Below, piece after piece: positions 18,329 through 28,034 of a stretch of 64,000 bases of DNA (positions are counted from its first letter, which is position 1; every line of letters begins with the position of its first letter). The DNA comes from Photobacterium lipolyticum (GTDB lineage Bacteria; Pseudomonadota; Gammaproteobacteria; Enterobacterales; Vibrionaceae), in the NCBI RefSeq assembly GCF_003026475.1, contig NZ_PYMC01000001.1, positions 186,001 to 250,000 of the forward strand, given 5' to 3'. The notes below the pieces were generated by a model. That model made no database searches. It had not been told where the DNA came from and saw only the letters and a program-made list of their open reading frames with translations. The position numbers were made by a program, and so were the translations under genes.

Positions 18329-21300
18329 TTATTGTTCCTGAGGGATCTTCAAACTATGGAACATTCGATACAGTACTGGCACAACGATCAATGTCAGTAC
18401 TGTCGCAAAGCCCAGCCCGAACATAATCGTTACCGCCATGGGTTTAAAGAACACATCAGGCAACAGCGGGATCATACCGAGTACTGTTGTGATTGCCGCC
18501 ATGCATACCGGACGCACGCGGCTCACTGCCGCATCAACCACAGCCTGGTACTTCTCTTTACCACCGCTGATTTCAATCTCAATCTGATCAACCAATACGA
18601 TACCGTTTTTGACCAGCATGCCAGACAGGCTCAAGAATCCGAGTAATGCCATAAAGCCGAACGGAGTATTCAGCACCAACAAACCGGTTGTGACGCCAAT
18701 TATTGCCAGCGGTACTGTCGCCCACACAATCACCGCTTCTTTCACTTTGTTAAACAGGAAGATAGTGATCAAAAACATGAACAGGTAGCCCATCGGCATG
18801 GTCTGGAACAGTGACGCTTTCGCATCTGCCGATGATTCATATTCGCCTCCCCACTCCAGTGAATAACCGGGAGGGAAATCCAGTGCTTCTATTTTTGGCT
18901 GAATACGGGCCTGCAGGGTTGCCGCAGTTTCATCACCTAATGGATCAGGATCCGCCATGATTGTCAGCATACGCTTACGGTTCTTACGGACAACCAATGG
19001 ATCTTCCCATCGAACATTTACGCCTAGTATAACCTGTTGCAGTGGTACATAGCCTTGAATTGCCGGGCTCCAAATCTTCATGCCTTCAATCGTGCTCACA
19101 TCTACACGCTCCGCTTCCGGTAAACGTGCAACGATTGGCATCAAATTGGTGCCATCACGATAGATACCAACAGACAAGCCAGAGAATGCCATTTGCAGCA
19201 AATCATCAACATCAGCTTTGGTAATACCATAACGGCGAGCCTGACTTTCATTGAAGATTGGCTCAAGTACTTTCGTACGTTCCCGCCAATCATGACGAAC
19301 GTTAAAACTACCCGGATCAGCACGCATAATATCCAGCGACTGCTGGGCGAGACCACGTAAAATCGTTGGATCGGGGCCTACTAGACGCGCTTCAATTTTA
19401 GAACCGGATGACGGACCTAATTCAATTCGCTTTAATTTATACTCAATGTCAGGGTGCTTAATATCAAGCTCGTTACTGACTTTTCGCATCATCGGCATCA
19501 CGTCATCATAGCTGTTAACACGGATGATTAGCTCACCGTATGACGAGTAACTCTTCTCTGGCGCATACGTCAGCATGAAACGCTGCGAACCTTTACCCGC
19601 ACTTGAAGATACGTGACTTACGCTGTCTTGCGTACTCACTAACTCTTCCAGTTGGCGTAATTTGTCATTGGTTGAACGAATGTCGGTCCCTTCCGGTAGC
19701 CACACATCGACCATGAACATCGGTGTAGTAGAGGATGGGAAGAAGGACTGTTTTAACTGAGTAAAACCATACAGACTGGCACCAAGCATCACAATCAATA
19801 CGATCACGGTTGTCCATGCGTACTTCATGCACATTTCTAAAAATTTCTTGTACATCACGAAAAAGACACCTTTATAGGGGTCATTTTCTTCCTCTCCGGC
19901 ATTGTTTTTAACACTTTTGAAGAACATGTCGGCAAAAAATGGGGTCAATGAAATCGCCGTGAACCAACTCAACATCAGTGAAATTAACAGTACGCTAAAT
20001 AAAGTCGCACAATACTCACCCGTCGAATCCTGAGACAAACCGATCGGCGCAAAGGCAGTCACCGCAATCACGGTAGCCCCTAACAGTGGCCACTTCGTCT
20101 GGGTTACGATATCTGATGCCGCCTGCATCCGAGTTCGCCCTTTTTGCATCCCGATCAGCACGCCTTCGACAACCACAATGGCATTATCCACCAGCATCCC
20201 AAGTGCAATAACCAAAGCCCCGAGCGATATACGCTGCAAATCTATAGCCATCGTGCTCATGAACACGAATGTACCCAATACCGTTAACAGCAGGATCAAT
20301 CCGATCAGGAGACCTGAACGCAATCCCATAAAAAACAACAGCACCACAATAACAATCGCTACCGCCTGTCCGAGACTGATAATAAAGCCCTGAACAGACT
20401 TATCCACTTCATCGGGTTGGCTATAGACGACATCAATATCGATACCAACAGGCTGTTGTTCTTTCAGTTCATCCAATCGGCGATAGACGGCTTTACCAAT
20501 ATCTACAACATTGACTCCCGACACAAACGAGATGCCGACATTCAGTGCCACTTTTCCATTGTAGCCAACAAGATTATCGGGTACTTCTTTAAAGCCGCGT
20601 TCGATCGTTGCGACATCACGTAAATAAATCAGACCTTCAGCACCATTGTCGGTGATGATCAAATCACCTAGCGCATCTACATCAGTAAATTCACCAGTCG
20701 GGTGAACACGGATATATTCCGTTCCAATTTTTACCGCACCTGCGCTAGAAACGAGATTCTGCGTCGCCAGAGTGTTATAGATCGTTTGCAATGAAACACC
20801 CAAACTACTCAAGCGCTGCACCGATATTTCAATAAAGACCTGCTCTTGCTGAGTGCCTGTTACCGCAACTTTACCGACTCCTTCAACCAGTTCTATCTCA
20901 CGACGAAAGTAATCCACATAGTCGTTCAGTTCTTTATACGAATAGGCATCACCAGTAATAGCCAGCAAGATCCCGTACACATCACCAAAGTCATCGATAA
21001 TCGATGGGTCAGCCACCCCAGGTGGCAACATCGGCCTCAGGTCGTTTACCTTTCGGCGAAGTTCATCCCAGATTTGTGGCAAATCATCGGGACCAAAATT
21101 GTTTTTCATGGTGACCGTGATTTGTGATAAACCGCGACTGGAAATGGAGTTTACTTCATCAACATAGGTAAGCTGCTTAATTGCCTTCTCGATCGGGTAG
21201 GTAACTTCCTCTTCCACCTGTAGCGGTGTTGCGCCGGGATAGGCTGTCACCACCATTGCATCTTTGATGGTAAAATTAGGATCTTCCAGCCTTCCCAAGC

Positions 21301-21397
21301 CAAAGAAGGCCATGGTACCGCCAACCAGAAAGATCAATGTGACCATCCAGCTGACAACTTTGTTCTTGATAAAATAGGCGGCGATATCTTGTTTCAT
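18329..21397 (-). CDS. RND efflux pump inner-membrane transporter
   Basis: Proton-driven RND permease of 1022 residues, full length for the AcrB superfamily, with twelve predicted membrane helices and two large periplasmic loops. It starts MKQDIAAYFIKNKVVSWMVT. TM4 has LGMLVDNAIVVVEG: the first of the two AcrB proton-relay aspartates is present, the second is Asn, as in a divergent RND branch. It is the third gene of a tight operon: its ATG overlaps the stop of the second adaptor gene (TAATG). Two adaptor genes with one pump resembles TriABC of Pseudomonas. No outer-membrane channel gene is adjacent, so TolC is the likely partner. Substrates unknown. Confidence 0.92.
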   Translation of the reverse strand: MKQDIAAYFIKNKVVSWMVTLIFLVGGTMAFFGLGRLEDPNFTIKDAMVVTAYPGATPLQVEEEVTYPIEKAIKQLTYVDEVNSISSRGLSQITVTMKNNFGPDDLPQIWDELRRKVNDLRPMLPPGVADPSIIDDFGDVYGILLAITGDAYSYKELNDYVDYFRREIELVEGVGKVAVTGTQQEQVFIEISVQRLSSLGVSLQTIYNTLATQNLVSSAGAVKIGTEYIRVHPTGEFTDVDALGDLIITDNGAEGLIYLRDVATIERGFKEVPDNLVGYNGKVALNVGISFVSGVNVVDIGKAVYRRLDELKEQQPVGIDIDVVYSQPDEVDKSVQGFIISLGQAVAIVIVVLLFFMGLRSGLLIGLILLLTVLGTFVFMSTMAIDLQRISLGALVIALGMLVDNAIVVVEGVLIGMQKGRTRMQAASDIVTQTKWPLLGATVIAVTAFAPIGLSQDSTGEYCATLFSVLLISLMLSWFTAISLTPFFADMFFKSVKNNAGEEENDPYKGVFFVMYKKFLEMCMKYAWTTVIVLIVMLGASLYGFTQLKQSFFPSSTTPMFMVDVWLPEGTDIRSTNDKLRQLEELVSTQDSVSHVSSSAGKGSQRFMLTYAPEKSYSSYGELIIRVNSYDDVMPMMRKVSNELDIKHPDIEYKLKRIELGPSSGSKIEARLVGPDPTILRGLAQQSLDIMRADPGSFNVRHDWRERTKVLEPIFNESQARRYGITKADVDDLLQMAFSGLSVGIYRDGTNLMPIVARLPEAERVDVSTIEGMKIWSPAIQGYVPLQQVILGVNVRWEDPLVVRKNRKRMLTIMADPDPLGDETAATLQARIQPKIEALDFPPGYSLEWGGEYESSADAKASLFQTMPMGYLFMFLITIFLFNKVKEAVIVWATVPLAIIGVTTGLLVLNTPFGFMALLGFLSLSGMLVKNGIVLVDQIEIEISGGKEKYQAVVDAAVSRVRPVCMAAITTVLGMIPLLPDVFFKPMAVTIMFGLGFATVLTLIVVPVLYRMFHSLKIPQEQ

Positions 21398-22485
21398 TAT
21401 TGTCCAGCCTCCATGTCAACGAGCTTCACTTGCTGTCCATCCCGCAAGCGATTTCCCCCGGCAATCACAATTTGCTCACCTTCTTCCAATCCGGATTGCA
21501 GACGAACACCTTCTGGAACAACTGTATTGGTAACAATACGGCGCTTACTCACCGTGTTATCTGCACCCACTACCCAGACAAATTTATTATCCAAATCCAA
21601 ATCATCCCCATCTTCATTGAAGATAGCTTCCAGCGGAATAACGGCTTCACCGCGAGGGTAGATTTTCAGTTTTTCCGCATCGGCTCTGACTTCAACAGAC
21701 ATACCATCAAGAATAAAAAGGTCTTCAGGCATCGGCATGGTTAAGGTCACCATAAACGACCCTGATTCCGGATCCGGCTCGGTGGTGAACTCTTTAAGGT
21801 AAGCTTTATATTCCAAACCATTTGTCAGTATAATTCGGGCTCCTGGCCTTGAATCTTCAACGTCAACCGCTGACCGTTGTGAATAGATCATATCCGGAGC
21901 CTGAATATGAATATCGACCATATCTACACTATGAATATTCATAACTTGCTGTCCAACCTGCACATTTTCAAATTGCTCGGCAGGTACACGCGAAATCACG
22001 CCATCAAATGGTGCCTTCAGCTGGGTAAAGCTTAAGCTTAATTTCGCCAGGTTCAGTCTCGCTCGGGCAATACGACGCTGGGCTTTCAGTTCATCAAACT
22101 GTGACTGGGCTAAATAGCCTTTGTCGACCAATTTGGCGGAACGTCGGTACTGGCTATCCGCAACATTATACTTTGCCTGGGCATCGTCAACTTCTAACCG
22201 ATAATCAGTCGGTTCAAGTTGCGCCAATAACTGACCTTTTTTGACTAAGTCGCCGGGACGTACCGCTATTTTTATGATTTCCCCCTGGATACGAAAAGAC
22301 AGGCTTGATTTATCAGCTGCCGCAGCGACTCCAGAATACGCTAGCTGAGGCGATGCCGATGCTAAAACCACTGGCATCACCGTCACGGGTTGCACCACTT
22401 GCCTCTCTTCAATCAGTGGCTTTTCACACCCCTGCAGGGTCAAAACAGTGCCAACAGCGAAAACAATTAAGGATAGCTTTTTCAT
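21397..22485 (-). CDS. RND efflux periplasmic adaptor (second of two)
   Basis: Membrane-fusion lipoprotein of 362 residues. Lipobox LTLQGC (cysteine at residue 20), then YSGVAAAADKSSLSFRIQGEI, a lipoyl half-motif VRPGDLVKKGQLLAQLEPTDY, a short helical hairpin (LEVDDAQAKYNVADSQYRRSAKLVDKG) and the second lipoyl half LKAPFDGVISRVPAEQFENVQ. It links the inner-membrane pump to the outer-membrane channel. It starts one base after the upstream adaptor's stop and ends overlapping the pump start by one base. It differs clearly from the first adaptor in sequence, so the two probably form heteromeric contacts rather than being redundant recent copies. Confidence 0.9.
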   Translation of the reverse strand: MKKLSLIVFAVGTVLTLQGCEKPLIEERQVVQPVTVMPVVLASASPQLAYSGVAAAADKSSLSFRIQGEIIKIAVRPGDLVKKGQLLAQLEPTDYRLEVDDAQAKYNVADSQYRRSAKLVDKGYLAQSQFDELKAQRRIARARLNLAKLSLSFTQLKAPFDGVISRVPAEQFENVQVGQQVMNIHSVDMVDIHIQAPDMIYSQRSAVDVEDSRPGARIILTNGLEYKAYLKEFTTEPDPESGSFMVTLTMPMPEDLFILDGMSVEVRADAEKLKIYPRGEAVIPLEAIFNEDGDDLDLDNKFVWVVGADNTVSKRRIVTNTVVPEGVRLQSGLEEGEQIVIAGGNRLRDGQQVKLVDMEAGQ

Positions 22486-22486
22486 A

Positions 22487-23521
22487 TTACAGTCCTCGCT
22501 CCTTAATCCAGGCCCTTACTTTCTGGCCTTCTTGTAATTCATTAACACCTGAGATAGCAATTTGGTCGCCATCCTTCAAGCCTTTAACCACGCGTCCTTT
22601 ATCATCCAGTTCGACCCGGGTTTTGTGGACAATACCCGCCTCATCGACATACCAGACATAAATGCCATCATCTTCCTCTATGATGGCGCGCTTTGAAATG
22701 GCACCTGAGTTACCTTTAGGAATGGCAATTTTGACCTGACTCGCCATACCAGGAAGAATATTTCTACCTTCCGGGCGTTCCATAAATAAGGTCACTTTAT
22801 AACTGGATGTTTTTGCATCAGCCTCGGTATCAATTTCTTTAAATTGAGCTGCAAAGCTTTTCCCAGGAATGGTATCGAACATGACAGTAGGCTGGCTATC
22901 ATACTGCCCTTGAAAACGTGCCAATAAATGATCCGGAAGCTGGAAAGCGACATTAATAAGTCCAGCACTTTGAATATGCATCACTGGCTGTTTCGCCATC
23001 ACATATTCATAATTTTCCACCAAAGACAGCGATAAAGTACCCTCATAAGGTGCAACCAATGTTGCATAGCTGAGATTGGCTTTTTGCTTATCCAACGCTG
23101 CTTGAGCCTGTTTCAATGACGCTTTAGAGGTATCATAATCGAGTTCAGATACCACGTTTGTTTTCCGCAATTCTTCATCACGTTTAAACTGAACATACGC
23201 CAGTTCATATTTCGCTTGTGCCTGCTCAACCAATAGAGAAAGCTCATCTGTATTCAGACTGGCTAGTTTTTGACCATGCTTAACCGTTGTTCCCGGATTA
23301 ACATCAACGGAGGACAACTGGCCTGAGACCCTGAATGCCAACACCGCCTTATCGCCCGCTTCAACCGTTGCAGGAAATGTTCGAAAAGTTTGATTATTAC
23401 CCACAGATACCGTTTGTAATTTTACCGGACGAGACTCCGGCTCGGGAACCTCCACCTGTTTTTCACCGCACCCTGTCAGCAATACACCTAACAGTAATGC
23501 GGCAGATACTATGCGCCCCAT
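22487..23521 (-). CDS. RND efflux periplasmic adaptor (first of two)
   Basis: Membrane-fusion lipoprotein of 344 residues, first gene of the efflux operon. Lipobox LLTGC (cysteine at residue 18), FRTFPATVEAGDKAVLAFRVSG, lipoyl half-motif VNPGTTVKHGQKLASLNTDE, helical hairpin, and YATLVAPYEGTLSLSLVENYE. Reads into the second adaptor with a one-base gap. The upstream 420 bp contains the operon promoter, but no linked regulatory gene of TetR or LysR type lies adjacent, so the control is not evident. Function in drug or detergent export is inferred from family only. Confidence 0.9.
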   Translation of the reverse strand: MGRIVSAALLLGVLLTGCGEKQVEVPEPESRPVKLQTVSVGNNQTFRTFPATVEAGDKAVLAFRVSGQLSSVDVNPGTTVKHGQKLASLNTDELSLLVEQAQAKYELAYVQFKRDEELRKTNVVSELDYDTSKASLKQAQAALDKQKANLSYATLVAPYEGTLSLSLVENYEYVMAKQPVMHIQSAGLINVAFQLPDHLLARFQGQYDSQPTVMFDTIPGKSFAAQFKEIDTEADAKTSSYKVTLFMERPEGRNILPGMASQVKIAIPKGNSGAISKRAIIEEDDGIYVWYVDEAGIVHKTRVELDDKGRVVKGLKDGDQIAISGVNELQEGQKVRAWIKERGL

Positions 23522-23943
23522 AGATTCTCCCCAATCCTTATGATTGTCAGACTATTCTTAATATTTTGATCTTCTTATCCGTAGCCAGATAGATTCTTAT
23601 TCAGGCTACTCAATCGCGACAGAAACGCCTACAACACATCAAACCGCGCAAGCTATCAGTGTAGCCAATAATAGACAACAAAATACCAACAAGGTACTAA
23701 AAAACAAGAAAAACCATAGAAAAGGGTACATTGGCAACTCACCGGGCTGATTAAACCAATCGGGGAATAGCCTGATCATTACGTAGAGTGAAAGGGACGA
23801 AGACAAGGCGAGTCACAACGAACAAAGATCGGCTTTATGTACTTGGCTGATGAGGTGACTTTCAGATCAACGAAACTAGAAAAAAGGAGCCAACTGGCTC
23901 CTTCATACAAGATGTAATACCCACCGGTATAAACGCTTAATGC
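23522..23943. other. Intergenic region RND operon / fumarase
   Basis: 422 bp with the RND promoter at its left end and the fumarase terminator at its right. The middle (about 23740-23880) begins with ACCAATCGGGGAATAG, reminiscent of the ATACCAATCGGG repeats, but no second end was found. No coding region supported. Confidence 0.5.
23879..23903 (-). terminator. Terminator of the fumarase gene
   Basis: On the minus strand GGAGCCA (23901-23895), two-base centre, TGGCTCC, then a T-run, about 40 bp after the stop. Confidence 0.85.
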
Positions 23944-25452
23944 TTACGCATCCATTTCGGCGATTTTAACTTTCCAGGTATCCGGTCCCGTCTGGTGAGC
24001 ATTGGTACCGTCGGAATCAACCGCTACCGTTACCGGCATATCTTCAACTTCAAATTCGTAGATTGCTTCCATACCCAGATCTTCAAACGCGACAACACGC
24101 GCTTTCTTGATCGCTTTTGCAACCAGGTAGGCTGCACCACCTACGGCCATCAGATATACTGCTTTGTGCTTTTTGATTGACTCAATGGCTGCCGGGCCAC
24201 GTTCTGCTTTACCAATCATGCCAGTAAGACCCGCCTGGCCAAGCATCATATCGGTAAATTTATCCATACGGGTTGAGGTTGTCGGGCCTGCAGGGCCAAC
24301 GACTTCATCCCCCACCGCATCAACCGGACCGACGTAGTAAATAAAGCGATTATTAAAGTCGACAGGAAAATCTTCTCCTCTCGCCAGCATATCCTGAATA
24401 CGTTTATGCGCAGCATCACGACCGGTCAGGATTTTGCCCGACAGCAGAACGGTCTCGCCTGATTTCCATTCCTGAACGTCGGCTTTAGTGACTTCGTCAA
24501 CATTTACACGACGGACGTTCTCGCCCACCTCCCAGGTCACCTCAGGCCAGTCTTCCAGCTTCGGTGGCGTTAATTCTGCCGGACCATTGCCGTCTAGCGT
24601 AAAGTGTACGTGACGAGTCGCCGCACAGTTCGGGATCATACAAACAGGTTTAGAAGCTGCATGAGTTGGCGCCGTTTTAATCTTCACATCAACCACGGTG
24701 GTTAAGCCACCCAAGCCCTGCGCGCCAATGCCCAACTTATTTACACGGTTATAAATATCTAACCGCAGTTCTTCTTCTGCATTTTGCGGACCACGCTCCT
24801 GAAGCTCATGGATATCGACCGATTCCATTAAAGATTCTTTCGCCAGTACTGCGGCTTTCTCTGCAGTACCGCCAATACCAATACCCAGCATACCCGGCGG
24901 ACACCAGCCCGCGCCCATAAGAGGAACGGTTTTCTCAACCCATTCTGCTACATCGTCCGATGGATTCAGCATCACCATCTTAGTTTTATTTTCTGAACCA
25001 CCGCCTTTAGCGGCAATTTGAATTTCAACTTTATTGCCTGGCACCATATCGATATGTACAACCGCGGGTGTGTTATCTTTGGTATTCTTACGGCTACCCG
25101 CAGGATCCGCGACGACAGAGGCTCGCAGCGGGTTATCCGGGTTGGTATATGCCTGACGGACACCTTCATCAATCATCTCTTGCACAGTCAGATCACTGTC
25201 CCACTGCACCTTCATACCAATCTTAACAAAACAGGTCACAATGCCGGTGTCCTGACAGAGAGGACGGTGACCTTCGGCAGACATCCGGGAGTTGATCAAG
25301 ATCTGCGCAATCGCATCTTTCGCTGCTTGATTTTGTTCTTTGTTATAGGCTTTTTCCAAGGCCTGAACAAAATCCAGCGGGTGGTAATATGAGATGTACT
25401 GCAGCGCATCCGCTACGCTACTAATCACATCTTCTTTACGGATGACGGTCAT
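23944..25452 (-). CDS. Class I fumarate hydratase ([4Fe-4S])
   Basis: TCA-cycle fumarase, 502 residues, of the oxygen-sensitive iron-sulfur class (E. coli FumA/FumB are near 548; this is the slightly shorter form). Candidate cluster cysteines are in LCQDTG (about residue 66), GWCPPG (about 184) and MIPNCAATR (about 275). NKLGIGAQGLGGLTTVVDV and GPAGPTTSTRMDKF are characteristic of the alpha and beta segments, which are fused in one chain here. It is a single-gene unit with its own terminator. The upstream 308 bp contains an AACCCT/AGGGTT hairpin (25545-25562). FumA versus FumB naming is not meaningful here. Confidence 0.94.
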   Translation of the reverse strand: MTVIRKEDVISSVADALQYISYYHPLDFVQALEKAYNKEQNQAAKDAIAQILINSRMSAEGHRPLCQDTGIVTCFVKIGMKVQWDSDLTVQEMIDEGVRQAYTNPDNPLRASVVADPAGSRKNTKDNTPAVVHIDMVPGNKVEIQIAAKGGGSENKTKMVMLNPSDDVAEWVEKTVPLMGAGWCPPGMLGIGIGGTAEKAAVLAKESLMESVDIHELQERGPQNAEEELRLDIYNRVNKLGIGAQGLGGLTTVVDVKIKTAPTHAASKPVCMIPNCAATRHVHFTLDGNGPAELTPPKLEDWPEVTWEVGENVRRVNVDEVTKADVQEWKSGETVLLSGKILTGRDAAHKRIQDMLARGEDFPVDFNNRFIYYVGPVDAVGDEVVGPAGPTTSTRMDKFTDMMLGQAGLTGMIGKAERGPAAIESIKKHKAVYLMAVGGAAYLVAKAIKKARVVAFEDLGMEAIYEFEVEDMPVTVAVDSDGTNAHQTGPDTWKVKIAEMDA

Positions 25453-25760
25453 AATTGCCCTCGTTGATTATTATCATTCCATGGCGCCCGGCTTTTTTAC
25501 CACTACAGCACGCTTCCAATGTAGGGTGTGGTTTACATTATTCAAACCCTGCCAGTAGGGTTAGGCGAATACTGTGAATAATGCAACCACGCAGCCATGA
25601 TCCTCGTGGCTGTTGTCCTTGGTGAGTCAGCTTCTACTGATGAAATAGAAAATAAACACAAAGGATCGTCCTTGGGCGTCGTATTAAATTCCGGGTTTAT
25701 GATACTCTTGCGGACAATTTCGCGCTACGCGCCAATCGATCACCTGTCACAAAAAAGAAA
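25453..25760. other. Divergent promoter region fumarase / pabB
   Basis: 308 bp. Contains hairpin AACCCT (25545-25550) / AGGGTT (25557-25562) on the fumarase side. No gene supported; promoter elements not resolved by eye. Confidence 0.45.
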
Positions 25761-27164
25761 ATGATTTGTAAATCACATCCTCAACTGAGTATTGAACAAC
25801 TCGATTACGCCCAAGAAGCGACACTTTCGTGGTTTGAACCTTTAGCGGGCCAGCCGTGGGCAATGATATTACGCTCGGCCGCTCAGGATCACCCAGATAA
25901 TCGCTTTGATATTTTAGTTGCCGATCCTTTAGCCACTTTAGAGACTCGTGGTGAAACAACTCGTATTAAATTTTCAAATGGTGATGAACAAACCAGCAAC
26001 GAAGATCCTTTCAAGTTAGTAGAATATATTCAGACTCAGCTTTTGCCACCACTTAACGCTAGGACAGATGTGCCTTTTATTGGCGGAGCGCTAGGATACT
26101 TCGGCTACGATTTAGGCCGCCGAGTCGAAAAGATAGCCAATATTGCCTGCCACGATATTACCGCTCCGGATATGGCTATCGGCATTTATGATTGGGCACT
26201 GATCGCCGATCATCAGGAACAAATGTTATTTCTGATCTCGCCACAAGATAGCGGCCGTTTGAAATGGCTGAGCGAGCAAAAAGACGCCTGGCTGCAGCTG
26301 CACAAAAATCGCGTTTCACAACAAAGCCAACCATTCACATTAACAAGTGACTGGTCTGCAAACATGACAACCACAGATTATTGCAACAAATTTGATCAGG
26401 TACAGGAGTATCTGCTGTCAGGTGACTGCTACCAGATTAATCTGGCACAACGCTTTGATGCATCCTATCAGGGAGACGAGTGGCAAGCGTATCTGCGTTT
26501 AGAGCAGATCAATGGTGCCCCTTTCTCTGGCTTCATTCGCACTGAGCACGGCACCGTACTGTCCGTATCGCCTGAACGCTTCTTGCAACATAAACAGGGC
26601 TATGTGGAGACAAAACCCATCAAGGGGACACGTCCGCGTTCTGAAGACGTCACGCAGGATCGAGCCTATGCCGAGGCATTACGCTACGCAGAGAAAGATC
26701 GCTCAGAAAATCTGATGATTGTTGATCTGCTGCGAAATGATATTGGTCGAGTGGCAAAACCTGGCAGCGTCAAAGTGCCAAAGCTATTTGAGATTGAAAG
26801 CTTCCCTGCCGTACACCACCTGGTTAGCACAGTTACGGGTCAACTCGATGAACAACATTCACCGACCGACTTATTACGGGCCTGTTTTCCTGGCGGCTCG
26901 ATCACCGGCGCACCTAAGGTTCGTGCTATGTCGATCATTGAAGAGCTAGAACCTCACCGTCGAAGCGTGTATTGCGGCAGCATCGGCTATATCAGTCGTT
27001 GTGGTCGTATGGATACCAGTATCACCATTCGTACACTGATCACTCAGCAGAACCGGCTCTTTGCCTGGGCTGGTGGCGGAATTGTCGCAGACAGTGAAGC
27101 TGAAAGCGAATATCAGGAAACACTGGACAAACTCAGTAAAATTCTGCCAATCTTAAAGCAGTAA
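25761..27164 (+). CDS. pabB: Aminodeoxychorismate synthase component I
   Basis: Chorismate-utilising enzyme of folate synthesis, 467 residues. With the PabA glutaminase it makes 4-amino-4-deoxychorismate. The N-terminal domain contains LAGQPWAMILRSA; the catalytic C-terminal domain shows the PabB signature KPIKGTRPR, ENLMIVDLLRNDIGRV, SVTG-type LVSTVTGQL and FPGGSITGAPKVRAM. The KGT lysine distinguishes it from TrpE/isochorismate synthases. The start at ATG 25761 has only an A-rich leader and no strong ribosome binding site. nudL follows 81 bp downstream as in E. coli, where pabB and nudL are adjacent. Confidence 0.95.
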   Translation: MICKSHPQLSIEQLDYAQEATLSWFEPLAGQPWAMILRSAAQDHPDNRFDILVADPLATLETRGETTRIKFSNGDEQTSNEDPFKLVEYIQTQLLPPLNARTDVPFIGGALGYFGYDLGRRVEKIANIACHDITAPDMAIGIYDWALIADHQEQMLFLISPQDSGRLKWLSEQKDAWLQLHKNRVSQQSQPFTLTSDWSANMTTTDYCNKFDQVQEYLLSGDCYQINLAQRFDASYQGDEWQAYLRLEQINGAPFSGFIRTEHGTVLSVSPERFLQHKQGYVETKPIKGTRPRSEDVTQDRAYAEALRYAEKDRSENLMIVDLLRNDIGRVAKPGSVKVPKLFEIESFPAVHHLVSTVTGQLDEQHSPTDLLRACFPGGSITGAPKVRAMSIIEELEPHRRSVYCGSIGYISRCGRMDTSITIRTLITQQNRLFAWAGGGIVADSEAESEYQETLDKLSKILPILKQ

Positions 27165-27245
27165 CATCGTATGCCGACAGCTATGGGATGATCGACCATA
27201 CTGTCGCAGCTAAACAGATCGAACCCACATAACCACGGATGGTCT

Positions 27246-27845
27246 ATGAACAATCAGCAACAGATTTTAAGCCGATTTTTGCTAGCTCCCACGACCAATT
27301 ATGACACCAGTCATAATGTGCGTGTGCGCCAGTATGTATCTAAAACAGATACATTTAAGCAAGCGGCAGTGCTGATCCCCTTAGTCCCGCGTAATGACAG
27401 TTTCAACATTTTACTGACACGCCGAGCTAAACACCTAAAACACCATCCGGGTCAGGTAGCATTCCCTGGTGGCCGCCATGAAGCCTATGATGTGGATTTA
27501 ATCGCCACAGCCATCCGCGAAACCAAAGAAGAGACTGGAATTTTATGCAAGCGCAGTCATATTCTGGGTCAGCTTCCTTCTCTTCCCACTATCAGCGGAT
27601 ATATGGTTACGCCATTTCTCTCAACCATTGCTCCAGATTACACGCCACAGCTGGATCCTAATGAGGTCGATGAACTGTTCGAAGTACCGATTCACTACCT
27701 ATTAAACCCAGTGAATATGCGCACTCAGCAGTTCCGGGTAGAAGGCAAAATCCACACGATTTATTCAATTCCATTCAGCAATTATTCAATTTGGGGGGCA
27801 ACCGCCCAGATGATTAAATTGTTATCAAAACAGCTCTGGTATTAA
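27246..27845 (+). CDS. nudL: NudL-type Nudix hydrolase (probable CoA pyrophosphatase)
   Basis: A 199-residue Nudix enzyme. The box runs from GGRHEAYDVDLIATA into IRETKEETGI (about residues 76-100), containing the RExxEE metal ligands. The preceding LLTRRAKHLKHHPGQVAFPG matches the CoA-directed NudL/PCD1 motif, so cleavage of coenzyme A to 4'-phosphopantetheine and 3',5'-ADP is the family expectation. It follows pabB directly, as in E. coli, and is probably transcribed with it. ATG 27246 is preceded by a weak GGATGG. Confidence 0.9.
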   Translation: MNNQQQILSRFLLAPTTNYDTSHNVRVRQYVSKTDTFKQAAVLIPLVPRNDSFNILLTRRAKHLKHHPGQVAFPGGRHEAYDVDLIATAIRETKEETGILCKRSHILGQLPSLPTISGYMVTPFLSTIAPDYTPQLDPNEVDELFEVPIHYLLNPVNMRTQQFRVEGKIHTIYSIPFSNYSIWGATAQMIKLLSKQLWY

Positions 27846-27890
27846 AAAAAACCTTCTAACACGTCATTTCCCCTAACCTTGCCGCAACAA

Positions 27891-27914
27891 GTTATGTGAC
27901 CCAGATCACCTTTA
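27891..27914 (+). promoter_or_regulatory. Candidate CRP site upstream of sdaC
   Basis: TGTGA (27895-27899), CCCAGA, TCACC (27906-27910) within a near-symmetric frame. It fits the CRP consensus TGTGA-N6-TCACA at all but the last base, about 125 bp upstream of the sdaC start. Confidence 0.7.
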
Positions 27915-28034
27915 ATTGTATTGCAATTTGCACCCCTTACATAACGAGATCTTGATCAAAGTTTTCCTGCCATAAATCCTCAAAATGCGCCCCGTTCCTG
28001 TTCCGTTCCGTAAAAAAACTTTGGACATATAATC

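Noticed and set aside
23740..23880. Segment starting ACCAATCGGGGAATAG as a mobile element
   Set aside because: Only one end resembles the ATACCAATCGGG repeats; no facing end found.
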